A stretch of 43,306 nt of DNA from an uncultured Flavobacteriales bacterium (GCA_913031595.1 CAJWCP010000012.1:1-43306); one strand, 5' to 3'. Shown: positions 1 through 9,285, counted from the stretch's first letter. The notes: generated from the letters alone by a model not told the origin. Numbers and translations: made by a program.

Positions 1-2276
1 TATTTGTTGATTTTTTTCCTCCTACACATCCATATAATTGGCCAATTATTGGTTACGTAGAGGATTTAGATAGGGCTACTTTGGATGATATGCGGGATTG
101 GCTAAAGAGATGGTATGGTCCAAATAATGCAACTCTTGTTATTTCTGGTGATGTTGATACAAAAGAAGTTGTTGAGATGGCTAATAAATATTTTGGAGGT
201 ATTCCTAAAGGAGAATTTGTCAGAAAGCTAAAGAAACAACCTGTTCGTTTATCATCAGATAAATATATAACTTATACTGATCCATATACAGGTGTTCCTA
301 TGACCATTATGGCTTTTCCTACAGTTCCTCAGTATCATAAAGATGCTCCTGCTATAGAGATTCTTTCGCAGTTATTAGCAGGAGGAAAGAGCTCTCCATT
401 TTATCAAAAGTTTGTTAAGTCAGATAAAGCCATTCAAGCAGAAATATCACACTTTCCTTTAGAGTTAGCGGGATTATTACTTGTACAATATATACCTAGG
501 CCAGAAATGGAAATGTATACAGATGAGGCTAATTTCTTTAAGAATATTAATGATGAAATTAGAAAGGCTTTAGAAGATTTTGAGGTTGAAAGTTTTTCAA
601 ATGAAGATCTTGAAAGAATAAAAAGTCAATATGAAGCAGCATTTATTGAACAATATGAAACTGTTGCAGGTAAGGCACGTGCTATTTCTTCTTATTCAAT
701 ACATACTGCAGATCGAACAAATGTCAGTAATGAATTAAACAGCTATTTATCAGTTACTAAAGAAGATGTGTTAAGAGTTTATAATAAGTACATAAAGAAG
801 AGGAATGCAGTTATTCTTGATGTTAAAACTTCTAATCCGCTTAAAAAAGAAAAAGACACATTAATAAGTTTTAATCCTTATACTCCTTCTGAAATAGTTT
901 CAGATCCACAATATGAAGGTTTGGAGTACAAAAGACCTAAAGAAAATATTGATAGAAATATTCTGCCGAAGATTTTAGAGCCAAGTTCAGTTAAAGTACC
1001 AGATTATTATACAAGAAATCTTAGTAATGGTATTAAAATTATTGGAGCTAAGACAGAATCTCCAGTAATTAAGATTTTAATAGATATAGAAGGAGGAAGA
1101 TTGGTTGAGCATAAAAATGGTGTGGCTAATATGACAGCTTTATTAATGAATGAAAGTACTAAAAACTTTACTACTGAAGATATAAGTAATCAATTAGATA
1201 ATTTAGGTAGTAGTATATCTTTTTCATCAGGCAGGAACTCGACAAATATTCTTATTTCTTCTATTGATGAGAATCTTGATAAAACACTAGAGATTCTTAA
1301 AGAAAAGTTATTTAACCCAGGTTTTAATTCTGATGATTTTGATAGAGTGAAAAAGAATCAGATGCAATCCGAAGAGAATATAGAAAAAAACAGACAGGTT
1401 GTAGCTAGGCGTGTTTTTAGAGAGAAATTATTTGGAGATAATTTGTATGGGGGGTATACTAAAAAGAAAGATGTTAAGAAGATAAAGATTAAAGATCTGA
1501 AGAAGTATTATAATGATAATTTTGCTCCTAATATTACAAATGTAATAATTGTTTCCAATTTTGATGAAGAAGTCTTGATGGATAAAATTAGTTTTTTGGA
1601 AGAGTGGAAGAAAAAAGATGTAGATGTTTCTGCAGATTTTGATTTTCCTAATGCTTCTCCAACAGTAGTTTATGTTTGTGATTTTCCTGGATCTACTCAA
1701 TCAACAGTTTATATAGGACACAAGTCATTGAAATATGATTATAAAGGAGATTCATTTCGTAATAAGATTATAAATTATCCTTTAGGAGGTAATGGTTTAA
1801 CAAGTAGATTATCTAAGATTCGAGAAGAAGGAGGGGAAACATATGGCATAGGATCTTTTTTTAGTAATGATAATTATGGAGGATATTTTGCTGTATCAAG
1901 TAATATAAATACAAAAGGGACTTCCAAGTCTTTAAAAGAATTAATAACTATTATTAAAGATTATATCAAGAATGGTATAACAGAGGAAGAATTAAATACA
2001 ACGAAAAATAACATGATAAATAGTGAATTAATGGGTTATGAGTCTAATTATCAGAAGATATTTTTACTTGGTGAAATTATTTCTTATGATTTACCTAAAG
2101 ATTATACTAAGGAGCAGAAGAGTATCGTTAATAATATATCAAAGGATGAGATAGATAAATTGGTTAAATCTAGTATTAATCCAGATGAGTTTATAATAGT
2201 CATTGCTGGTAATAAGTATGTTATTAATGATGATTTAAAGGAGTTAGGTTATGAAATAAAAGAAATTAAATATTAA
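1..2276 (+). CDS. M16 family zinc peptidase, 5'-truncated by window edge
   Basis: The reading frame is open from base 3, so the gene begins upstream; the first internal ATG at 81 is not the true start. About 757 residues are visible. The opening residues FPPTHPYNWPIIGYVEDLD, followed by W-Y-G-P-N-N-A and a GDVD turn, are typical of the middle of an M16B (pitrilysin/insulinase-like) N-terminal domain. The catalytic HxxEH would lie before the window. A second M16 domain starts near visible residue 345 (LSNGIKIIGAKTESP) and runs to the end. At its HxxEH-equivalent position it reads NMTALLMNES without histidines, so this half is probably the non-catalytic partner, as usual for two-domain M16 proteins. 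A periplasmic or secreted location is likely for the family but cannot be seen here. It is the first visible gene of a three-gene operon, with 5 bp to the next start. Confidence 0.9.
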   Translation, partial: FVDFFPPTHPYNWPIIGYVEDLDRATLDDMRDWLKRWYGPNNATLVISGDVDTKEVVEMANKYFGGIPKGEFVRKLKKQPVRLSSDKYITYTDPYTGVPMTIMAFPTVPQYHKDAPAIEILSQLLAGGKSSPFYQKFVKSDKAIQAEISHFPLELAGLLLVQYIPRPEMEMYTDEANFFKNINDEIRKALEDFEVESFSNEDLERIKSQYEAAFIEQYETVAGKARAISSYSIHTADRTNVSNELNSYLSVTKEDVLRVYNKYIKKRNAVILDVKTSNPLKKEKDTLISFNPYTPSEIVSDPQYEGLEYKRPKENIDRNILPKILEPSSVKVPDYYTRNLSNGIKIIGAKTESPVIKILIDIEGGRLVEHKNGVANMTALLMNESTKNFTTEDISNQLDNLGSSISFSSGRNSTNILISSIDENLDKTLEILKEKLFNPGFNSDDFDRVKKNQMQSEENIEKNRQVVARRVFREKLFGDNLYGGYTKKKDVKKIKIKDLKKYYNDNFAPNITNVIIVSNFDEEVLMDKISFLEEWKKKDVDVSADFDFPNASPTVVYVCDFPGSTQSTVYIGHKSLKYDYKGDSFRNKIINYPLGGNGLTSRLSKIREEGGETYGIGSFFSNDNYGGYFAVSSNINTKGTSKSLKELITIIKDYIKNGITEEELNTTKNNMINSELMGYESNYQKIFLLGEIISYDLPKDYTKEQKSIVNNISKDEIDKLVKSSINPDEFIIVIAGNKYVINDDLKELGYEIKEIKY

Positions 2277-2281
2277 ATACA

Positions 2282-3496
2282 ATGAAAAGAATTATTACAA
2301 TAATATTTTTATCTCTAATTTATAGTGGTGTGGCGTTTGCACAGTCACAGAATGTAACATCTGCTGCTATTTTATTAAAACAATATAATTCTGAAAAAGA
2401 TAAATCTGTAAAAGAATTGAAAATTACAGAGGCTAAAGAATTAATTGATAAAGCTTTTTTAAATGAAAAAACTTCAAATGAGCCAAAGATGTGGATGTAT
2501 CGTGCAAAAATTTATTTAAAGGTTGCCTTTAATCATAACTCATTAGATCCCAATGCTATTTTTAAGGCTACAGAGTCTCATATAAAATGTATGCAGCCAC
2601 ACCCAAAGAAAAAGAAAAAAATAATTATTTATAAGAGATGGTCTGAAGATGAGGTTTTAGAAGGTTTAATTCAATGTGGAGCTAAGCTTTTTGAAATGGG
2701 AGTCAATGCTTATCAAGAGAAGAATTATTCTAATGCTATCAGTTATTATAATAGAATTTTAGATGTTCTTCCTTTTGATGAAGAAGGTCAGCTTAAAAGA
2801 ATGAATATATCTAAAGAAACGATATATCTTAATTCTTATTTAGCATCAAAAGAATTAAATGATAATAATCAATCCAAAGAGTTTTTGCAATTTCTTATTG
2901 ATGCTAATTTTAATGATCCTCGTATATATGCATGGATGAGTAATATTTATTTAGATGAAAAAAATAGTGATAAGGCTATAGAGTATTTATCAAGTGGAAG
3001 AGAAATGTATGATACAGATGAGTATTTAATTGGTGCTGAGATTAATCTTTATATTAAATTGGAAAGAACAGAAGATTTAGTTGGGAAACTATCTGCTGCT
3101 ATTGAAATTGATCCTGAAAATGAAAGATTATTATTAAATAGGGCAAATATTTACTTTGACATTAAAAACATTGAAAGTGCAGAAAAAGATTATGAAAAGG
3201 TCTTGTCCATTGATCCTGCTAATTTTACTGCTAATTATATACTTGGTGTTATTAATTTTAACAAAGCTACAGATGCTATAAACAGAGCAAATGCAACAAG
3301 TAATAATAGCACTTACAATAGATTAAAAAAAGAATCAGATAACTATTATCAAAGAGCCTTACCTTATATTGTCAGAGCAGCTGAAATTGATCCAAATCAC
3401 AAAGAGAATTTAACATCACTTAAAGAATTGTACTATAGAATAGGTGATTATGTAAAATCTGAAGAAATCAAGAAACAGATTGCAGCTATTAAATAG
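2282..3496 (+). CDS. Secreted tetratricopeptide-repeat protein
   Basis: A 404-residue protein with a clear N-terminal signal peptide (hydrophobic residues 5-18, cleavage after AFA-Q near 20). The body is helical and carries several TPR-like units: one around residues 138-175 (MGVNAYQEKNYSNAISYYNR), one near 220-255 and a clear pair near 270-330, where the IDPENERL and IDPANFTA turns introduce the helices. A lysine patch (KKKKK) lies near residue 110. TPR proteins are protein-interaction scaffolds, so no catalytic role is expected. It sits 5 bp after the M16 peptidase and 19 bp before a zinc metalloprotease, so it may be an envelope partner for one or both. That partnership is inferred only from the operon. 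I cannot assign a more specific function. Confidence 0.85.
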   Translation: MKRIITIIFLSLIYSGVAFAQSQNVTSAAILLKQYNSEKDKSVKELKITEAKELIDKAFLNEKTSNEPKMWMYRAKIYLKVAFNHNSLDPNAIFKATESHIKCMQPHPKKKKKIIIYKRWSEDEVLEGLIQCGAKLFEMGVNAYQEKNYSNAISYYNRILDVLPFDEEGQLKRMNISKETIYLNSYLASKELNDNNQSKEFLQFLIDANFNDPRIYAWMSNIYLDEKNSDKAIEYLSSGREMYDTDEYLIGAEINLYIKLERTEDLVGKLSAAIEIDPENERLLLNRANIYFDIKNIESAEKDYEKVLSIDPANFTANYILGVINFNKATDAINRANATSNNSTYNRLKKESDNYYQRALPYIVRAAEIDPNHKENLTSLKELYYRIGDYVKSEEIKKQIAAIK

Positions 3497-3515
3497 ATCA
3501 TAAAAACATTAATTC

Positions 3516-6074
3516 ATGAATAATCTTTGTAAAATATTTTTTTCGTTTTTCCTTTTTCTATTTCTTTTTCAACTTAGTTTGCCAGTCCATTCTCAGACTA
3601 CTTATGATTATTTTGTAAACAAGAATAAATTACGTAATAATAGTAAGAAAGTAAAAAAGAAGGAAGTTAAGAATGAAATTAGAACAAAAACAAAAAACTG
3701 TGATGTTTATGAAGGTTTATTTAAGATCTATCAAGATAAAAAAGATGGTAATTCATTTATTGAAATAGACACATCACATCTTGATAATGAGTATATTTAT
3801 TTTAGTTACTTTGAAAATGGTGTAGGAGATGCGCGTATTGTTAAAGGAAGATATAGAGGATCTAAGATTATAAAAATTACTAAGTTTTATAATAAGATTG
3901 ATTTTAAAGTAGAAAACACAAGATATTTCTTTGATCCTGAAAATGCATTAAGTAAAGCTTCAAATACAAACATTAATAATCCGATTATAATTTCAGAAAA
4001 GATTATTGCTACTAGTCCATGTAAAACTAAGTTTTTGATTAATGCAGATAATATATTCTTAAACGAATCTTTTCAGCAGATTCGTTCTTCTTATTCTGGA
4101 GGGTATAAGGGATTTAGGCTAGGTAATTTAAGTAAAAATAAAACTAGATATCAAAGTATTCGTAATTATCCTGAAAATACGGATATTTTAGTTAATTATG
4201 TGTATGAGAGTAAATATCCATCAACAAGAGGAGGTGCTGCCATTACAGATTCTCGTAATGTTTCAATAATTGTACAACATAGTATTATTAAAATGCCAGA
4301 TGAGAACTTTATTCCAAGAATAGATGATTCTCGTGTTGGTTATTTTACTACACAAACTAATGATATGACCAGTGTAGATCAGGTTAATTATAGAGATTTT
4401 ATTAATCGATGGAGATTACAGAAAAAATATCCTGAAAAAGAAATTTCAGACCCAGTAAAACCTATTGTATGGTGGATTGAAAACACAACACCGTTAGAGT
4501 TTAGGCAAATTATTAAAGATGGAGTTGAGTCTTGGAATATCGCTTTTGAAGATGCAGGTTTTTCAAATGCTATAGAAGTCAAAATACAGCCAGACACGGC
4601 ATTGTGGGATGCAGGAGATATAAGATATAACGTATTAAGATGGACTTCTTCTCCAAGTCCACCTTGGGGAGGCTATGGACCTTCTTTTGTTAATCCTAGG
4701 ACAGGGGAGATTCTTGGTGCTGATATTATGTTGGAGTGGACATATATTACAAATAGAATAGTAGCTGATGAATTATTTAATGAAGAAAATTCTGAAATGC
4801 ATGACAGTCACCTTTGTAATGCTGGAATGTTGCAAAGTATTGAAAATAATTTTGGCTTGAATTATATTAAGTCTATGAATTTGTCGGAGGAGCTTGAAGA
4901 TGAGCTTGTAAAACAGTCTTTATATAGATTAGTATTACATGAGGTAGGCCATACACTTGGTCTGAATCATAATTTTAAAGGTAGTCTTTTATTAACTACT
5001 CAAGAATTAAATGATAAGGACATAGTTAATGAAAAGGGAGTATGTTCTTCAGTTATGGAGTATCCAGCTATAAATATCGCTAAAAATCCTAAAAATCAAG
5101 GTTTGTTTTTTGATGTTAAACCAGGAGTTTATGATAGGTGGGCGATTGAATTTGGATATTCATATTTTAATGATTTTGATAAAGAGAAAGAATATTTAGA
5201 TAATATCTTGTCAAGATCTACTGAAAAAGAACTTGCTTTTGCTAATGATGCATTTGATATGCGGTATCCAGGCAAAGGGACTGATCCTAATGCCATGATA
5301 TATGATTTATCGAGTAATCAACTTGAACATTCGCTTGATAAAATAGCGATGATTTTTGATATTTTAGATAATTTAAAAGAGAGATATACAGATAATAATG
5401 ATACTTATGAGGAGCTATATCGTGCTTATAGAACATTATTATATTCTTATTATCAGGCTTTAAATATTGTTTCAAGACAAATAGGAGGGGTAAAGGTTGA
5501 TTTATCTCATACTGATCAGAATTCTTTAAATCAACCTTTTGAAGCTGTAGAGAAGGAAACTCAAAAAAGAGCTTTAGATATTATTGCAGAATATGGTTTT
5601 AGTAATAAAATATTATTAGAGCCTGATGTTTTTCCATTTCTTCAAAAACAAAGAAGAGGTTTTAGTATTTCTGCAGATCCAGAAATTCATCAAAGAATAT
5701 TAACATATCAGAATAGATTATTAGATCATTTATTACATCCAAAGGTGTTGCTTCGAATTACAAATTCTAATTTATATGGTAATGACTATAAATTACCATA
5801 TTATATGATAGATCTAAGGAATTCTATATTTAAGAGTGATTTGAATAAAAATATTACTACTGTTAGACAAAATTTACAAATCAATTATGTAAATCGTTTA
5901 TTGTTTATGGTTAGTAAAAATTCCAAATATGATAATATATCGAAATCTTCAGCATATTATAATTTACGTTGGTTAAAGAATAATTTGAATCTTAATGAAG
6001 GAAACTTACAAACTAAACAACATAAGAATTATTTAGTTTTTTTAATAAATAAAGCATTTAAAGAGGAGGGGTAA
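3516..6074 (+). CDS. Secreted zinc-dependent metalloprotease (DUF5117/DUF4953 type)
   Basis: An 852-residue protein with a signal peptide (hydrophobic 8-22, cleavage near HSQ at 25-27). The extended metzincin-like zinc motif H475-E-V-G-H-x5-H485 (HEVGHTLGLNH) is complete, and a Met-turn follows as SVMEYP with M514. The layout, an N-terminal DUF5118/DUF5117-like beta region (about 50-300), the catalytic core (about 310-560) and a long helical C-terminal region, matches the large bacteroidotal zinc-dependent metalloprotease family with DUF4953. Residues 630-740 include a segment (YEELYRAYRTLLYSYYQ) typical of that C-terminal part. The substrate is unknown; family members are secreted or periplasmic. 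It ends the operon with the M16 peptidase and TPR protein. No T9SS sorting domain is seen at the C terminus, so periplasmic location is more likely than release by T9SS. Confidence 0.88.
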   Translation: MNNLCKIFFSFFLFLFLFQLSLPVHSQTTYDYFVNKNKLRNNSKKVKKKEVKNEIRTKTKNCDVYEGLFKIYQDKKDGNSFIEIDTSHLDNEYIYFSYFENGVGDARIVKGRYRGSKIIKITKFYNKIDFKVENTRYFFDPENALSKASNTNINNPIIISEKIIATSPCKTKFLINADNIFLNESFQQIRSSYSGGYKGFRLGNLSKNKTRYQSIRNYPENTDILVNYVYESKYPSTRGGAAITDSRNVSIIVQHSIIKMPDENFIPRIDDSRVGYFTTQTNDMTSVDQVNYRDFINRWRLQKKYPEKEISDPVKPIVWWIENTTPLEFRQIIKDGVESWNIAFEDAGFSNAIEVKIQPDTALWDAGDIRYNVLRWTSSPSPPWGGYGPSFVNPRTGEILGADIMLEWTYITNRIVADELFNEENSEMHDSHLCNAGMLQSIENNFGLNYIKSMNLSEELEDELVKQSLYRLVLHEVGHTLGLNHNFKGSLLLTTQELNDKDIVNEKGVCSSVMEYPAINIAKNPKNQGLFFDVKPGVYDRWAIEFGYSYFNDFDKEKEYLDNILSRSTEKELAFANDAFDMRYPGKGTDPNAMIYDLSSNQLEHSLDKIAMIFDILDNLKERYTDNNDTYEELYRAYRTLLYSYYQALNIVSRQIGGVKVDLSHTDQNSLNQPFEAVEKETQKRALDIIAEYGFSNKILLEPDVFPFLQKQRRGFSISADPEIHQRILTYQNRLLDHLLHPKVLLRITNSNLYGNDYKLPYYMIDLRNSIFKSDLNKNITTVRQNLQINYVNRLLFMVSKNSKYDNISKSSAYYNLRWLKNNLNLNEGNLQTKQHKNYLVFLINKAFKEEG

Positions 6075-6158
6075 GATTTTAAATCTGAGGGTTGACGTAT
6101 AGTTTATATCAATCAATTATTTAACATAATATTAATTATAGGACAATAGTGGACGTTT

Positions 6159-6181
6159 CTAGATATTATTTATGTATCTAG
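6159..6181. terminator. Possible weak hairpin between convergent genes
   Basis: A perfect 7-bp inverted repeat, CTAGATA (6159-6165) and TATCTAG (6175-6181), with a 9-nt loop. It sits in the 110-bp gap between the convergent metalloprotease (+) and SRPBCC (-) genes. There is no convincing T-tract on either strand and the stem is AT-rich, so it is only a tentative bidirectional terminator. Confidence 0.3.
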
Positions 6182-6184
6182 TAA

Positions 6185-6709
6185 TTAGCGGTTTTCAACG
6201 AATTCCTTAAAGTTTTGAAGATATGCTCTACTTTGCTGTTTAAAAGCTGAGGGCATAAAGAATCCTATAATCTTCATGTATCCTCCAAACTCAAATTCTT
6301 GTTCGTTAATGAATTTAGTTTGATTTTCAGAAACTTTTACCAATCTATTAGTTACAATATTATATACTCCATCAGCTGTATACGTTACTTTTTTTTCATC
6401 TGGCAGATTATTTGTAATAATTTCTTCGACCATTACAATCTTACGTTTTACTACATCTTCTTCTATATAACTAACAATTAGCTCCGCTTTAGCTCCAACT
6501 TCTCTAATATCTCCACTTAATACTGTATAGCTTTCAATTCCATCCATATATTCTTTCATGTTGTATGGATTGTCAAATAAAGCAGAAACTGTATCTATAT
6601 TTGCATTAATGACTATTTCTTCACTGTATTTGATATTTCCGCTAAATAATAGTATATATAATACTAGTGTGATTGGAAAGCTTAAAATAATAAGTATTGT
6701 TTTTTTCAT
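6185..6709 (-). CDS. SRPBCC (START-like/polyketide cyclase) family protein, membrane-anchored
   Basis: A 174-residue protein with one N-terminal hydrophobic segment (residues 4-23) that should act as a membrane anchor or uncleaved signal. The SRPBCC-like fold begins with EEIVINANIDTVSALFDNP near residue 30, a typical first strand and helix of this superfamily, and continues with YTVLSGDIREVGAKAELIV and a C-terminal amphipathic helix (FKQQSRAYLQNFKEFVE). SRPBCC proteins bind hydrophobic ligands in a deep pocket; the ligand cannot be told from sequence. The gene starts 23 bp after the stop of the M32 carboxypeptidase on the same strand and is probably co-transcribed with it. Superfamily assignment is fairly safe, function is unknown. 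Confidence 0.75.
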   Translation of the reverse strand: MKKTILIILSFPITLVLYILLFSGNIKYSEEIVINANIDTVSALFDNPYNMKEYMDGIESYTVLSGDIREVGAKAELIVSYIEEDVVKRKIVMVEEIITNNLPDEKKVTYTADGVYNIVTNRLVKVSENQTKFINEQEFEFGGYMKIIGFFMPSAFKQQSRAYLQNFKEFVENR

Positions 6710-6732
6710 GTTTTAATTTTCTGACTAATGAG

Positions 6733-8226
6733 TTATCTTATATCATAGATTTTAGAATACTTATTCTTAGCATAGTTCATAAAATATTTAAAATTTAATT
6801 CTTCGCCTGTAATCTTTTTACATAAATCTTTTGCATCATATCTCTGTCCATGTTTATGAATTTTTTCTCTTAACCATTTTAATAGCTCCTCTGTATCTCC
6901 TTTCTCTATTTTAGATTCAATGTTAGATATTTCATTTGAAGCTTGATTATAAAATTGAGCAGCATAAAAGCTTCCAATTGTATAAGTAGGAAAGTATCCA
7001 AAGCTACCATGAGACCAATGAATATCTTGTAGAACACCCATAGAATCAGAAGGAACATCAATATCTAGATACTTTTTATATAAACTATTCCATTTTGAAG
7101 GTAATTCATCAACTTGTATACTGCCTTCAATTAATCCTTTTTCAATTTCATATCTAATTAATACATGTAAATGATAAGTTAATTCATCCGCATTTGTTCT
7201 AATTAGTGATGATTTAACATTATTACATGCCTTATAAAATATTTTATAATCTATATTTTTTAATTTTTCAGGAAAGAAAGATTGTAATCTATTATAATTA
7301 TTTTTCCAATACGGAAGACTTCTTCCAACATGGTTCTCCCATAATCTAGACTGAGATTCATGTATTCCTAATGAAATAGAATTTCCTAGTGGAGTACCAT
7401 AATTTTCACATAATATGCCTTGTTCATATAGAGCATGTCCTCCTTCATGAATACAACTCCATATCATATCAGACAAATTATTTTCATCAATTCTTGTAGT
7501 TACTCTAGCATCTTCAGGAGAAAAATGAGAAGAAAAAGGGTGAGCTGAAATATCTTGACGGCCAGAGTCAAAGTCGTAGCCCATTTGTTTTAAAAGTTCA
7601 ATGCCAAAATCCCATTGTTTTTGTTTGTCAAATTTCTGATAGAAAAAAGAATCATCTATATGATTACTTTCAGTTATTTTACTAATAAATGGAACTAAAT
7701 GATCTTTTACATCTTTAAATATTAAATCAACATCTTTAGTTGTTAAATTTGGCTCATATTTATCTAATAATGCATCATAAGGATGATTACTGTATCCTAA
7801 TAATTCAGTTTCTTCTTTTCTAAGCTTAACTATTTCTTCTAGAGATTGTCTAAAAAGATTGAAATCATTCTTTTCTTTTGCAATTCTCCAGTCTTTAAAA
7901 GCCGTTGATATTAAATTTGATTGTCTTTGAATAAATTCACCTGAATATTTTTTTCTCTTTACAAATTTCTTATTTGATAAATAAATGTTTCTTTTCTGAT
8001 CATTATCTAAAGAGTTGTCTGCTGATAATTGCTCTAAAAGGTTAGCATAGTTATTATCCGTTTCTAAATCATAAGCAATCTTTGCAAGTGTTGATAGTTG
8101 TTGTGCACGAAATTTATTTCCGTTTTTTGGCATATGTGTTTCCATGTCCCAATTTAACACGCTCATAGACATATATACATCATATATCTTTCTACTATAA
8201 TTTATATAATCACTATAATCTTTCAT
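6733..8226 (-). CDS. Carboxypeptidase, M32 (Taq carboxypeptidase) family
   Basis: A 497-residue cytoplasmic-type metallocarboxypeptidase with no signal peptide. Signature elements appear in the expected order: zinc motif H260-E-G-G-H264 followed by ALYEQG, then the family-specific IHESQSRLWENHVGRS about 25 residues later, then ADELTYHLHVLIRYEIEKG, and a C-terminal DIHWSHGSFGYFPTYTIGS block. Length is the usual one for M32. The enzyme removes C-terminal residues with broad specificity from peptides and probably works in peptide turnover. The start ATG at 8226 is supported by MKDYSDYINYSRKI, a typical N terminus, and by a -7 box at 8241-8248. It heads a likely two-gene unit with the SRPBCC gene. 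In the family the motif is HExxH; the two middle glycines here are acceptable. Confidence 0.93.
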   Translation of the reverse strand: MKDYSDYINYSRKIYDVYMSMSVLNWDMETHMPKNGNKFRAQQLSTLAKIAYDLETDNNYANLLEQLSADNSLDNDQKRNIYLSNKKFVKRKKYSGEFIQRQSNLISTAFKDWRIAKEKNDFNLFRQSLEEIVKLRKEETELLGYSNHPYDALLDKYEPNLTTKDVDLIFKDVKDHLVPFISKITESNHIDDSFFYQKFDKQKQWDFGIELLKQMGYDFDSGRQDISAHPFSSHFSPEDARVTTRIDENNLSDMIWSCIHEGGHALYEQGILCENYGTPLGNSISLGIHESQSRLWENHVGRSLPYWKNNYNRLQSFFPEKLKNIDYKIFYKACNNVKSSLIRTNADELTYHLHVLIRYEIEKGLIEGSIQVDELPSKWNSLYKKYLDIDVPSDSMGVLQDIHWSHGSFGYFPTYTIGSFYAAQFYNQASNEISNIESKIEKGDTEELLKWLREKIHKHGQRYDAKDLCKKITGEELNFKYFMNYAKNKYSKIYDIR

Positions 8227-8240
8227 TATATTTTTTTAAG

Positions 8241-8248
8241 CAAATCTA
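8241..8248 (-). promoter_or_regulatory. -7 box (TAGATTTG) for the M32 carboxypeptidase gene
   Basis: Read on the minus strand this is TAGATTTG, a full match to the Bacteroidota -7 consensus TAnnTTTG. It lies about 15 nt upstream of the ATG at 8226, predicting a leader of roughly ten bases. The -33 region is only TTT-like. Inferred from motif and position. Confidence 0.5.
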
Positions 8249-8267
8249 CAGAAAATTTAAATAGTAA

Positions 8268-8375
8268 AATTGGGGTAGAAGGATTACAACCCACACTTAA
8301 TTCACTAGATTACAGCAAGCGTTCAAACTAAAAACTGCACCGTTTTCTGCACCGCTAACCAATCTACTAAGCCAA
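8268..8375 (-). other. Degenerate tRNA-like remnant with an 8-bp direct repeat (possible integration scar)
   Basis: On the minus strand the interval ends GTGGGTTGTAATCCTTCTACCCCA, which reads like the T-arm, acceptor 3' strand and discriminator of a tRNA with damaged pairing. Upstream, GAACGCTTGCTGTAATC resembles the D-arm end and anticodon arm, and TTGGTTAGCGG at the far end resembles a D-loop. The stems do not pair well, so this is not a functional tRNA. Two copies of CTGCACCG (8335-8342 and 8347-8354 on the + strand), four bases apart, lie between the two tRNA-like parts. Remnants of this kind are often left by tyrosine-recombinase elements that insert in tRNA genes. The reading as a scar is an inference; the remaining 8376-8490 shows nothing recognisable. 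Confidence 0.35.
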
Positions 8376-8490
8376 ACTTAAGAAATTAATTTGATTTTAT
8401 GATTGAATGATTATTTTTTAAAATAAAGTGTATTTGTCGTAATACTGCGATAAATATAAGAAGAAATATTGTGCCTAAAAATGTTTTTTC

Positions 8491-9285
8491 TTATTTATAG
8501 AGTTTTAGTTTATTTTCTTGAAAATTTAGTATTGCATTATCAAATTTTTTTAATAGACCTATCCCGCATAAAAAAGAACCGTTTTCTACAACACTTACAG
8601 CGAGTTCTTTTATCATATAGTCCCCAACCACTACATCGTAGATAATTATATTTTCTGTTTTAATCTTTGTGTTTGTTGCTGTAGTTGCTGTACTTGATAT
8701 TAATTTTTTTGTTTTTACTCCATTTGATTTTATTTTTTCAAGAAATTTTGAGCTAATTAACATTTCACTGCACCCTGTGTCAAATAAAAAATCTTGTTTG
8801 ATATTATTGAATGAGAGCTCTATTTTTAAACATCCTGCACCATCTTCATTTTCTATTTGATTAAGGTGTATTGTAGAGAACTTTTTACCTCCTTGAATAT
8901 GATCTTTATTATAATAATTCTCATGTTCAAATCGACCTTCAATTTGTTCTCCTTCGTGCCAAGTTCCAATCCATACAGCATTAGTGGTGTCAGAAGATGA
9001 GCCTTCTCCATGTTGTTTTCCATTCTTCCAATATCCAGTATAGCTATATCCGCTTTTTAACTTCATTGTTCCATACCCCTCTTGTTTTCCATTTTTCCAG
9101 CATCCAGTATAGTTATCACCACTTGTAAATTCCATAGTCCCCCACCCTTCTGGTTGATTGTCTTTTAAGCAACCTAAATAGATTGCGTTCTTATACTCTT
9201 TTTTTTCTTTATTACATATTTTTTCACATTGGGCTAGTACAATATTAAAGGTGAACGAGAGTAATATAAAAAGTAGTTTTTTCAT
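8491..9285 (-). CDS. MORN-repeat protein with retropepsin-like aspartic protease domain
   Basis: A 264-residue protein with a signal peptide (residues 1-18, cleaved near VLA-Q). Residues 30-125 hold about four MORN-type units (YLGCLKDNQPEGWGTM, YTGCWKNGKQEGYGTM, YTGYWKNGKQHGEGS, WIGTWHEGEQIEG). From about 135 to the end is a clan AA aspartic protease-like domain: the catalytic D169-T-G sits in FLFDTGCSEMLIS, and the C-terminal LCGIGLLKKFDNAILNF matches the hydrophobic strand plus 'lLGmdfL' helix of single-lobe retropepsin-like proteases. Such enzymes act as dimers. Cysteines at C20/C24 and C53/C70 (approximate) could form disulfides. It overlaps the DUF3667 gene by 4 nt (ATGA), so translation is coupled. 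The protease substrate and the role of the MORN part are unknown. Confidence 0.8.
   Translation of the reverse strand: MKKLLFILLSFTFNIVLAQCEKICNKEKKEYKNAIYLGCLKDNQPEGWGTMEFTSGDNYTGCWKNGKQEGYGTMKLKSGYSYTGYWKNGKQHGEGSSSDTTNAVWIGTWHEGEQIEGRFEHENYYNKDHIQGGKKFSTIHLNQIENEDGAGCLKIELSFNNIKQDFLFDTGCSEMLISSKFLEKIKSNGVKTKKLISSTATTATNTKIKTENIIIYDVVVGDYMIKELAVSVVENGSFLCGIGLLKKFDNAILNFQENKLKLYK

Noticed and set aside
8440-8490. Terminator hairpin after the MORN/protease gene
   Set aside because: AAGAA/TTCTT pairing needs a long loop and a bulge; too weak to call.
8491-9285. Retropepsin-like domain as part of a retroelement
   Set aside because: No reverse transcriptase or integrase nearby; signal peptide and MORN repeats indicate a secreted cellular protease.
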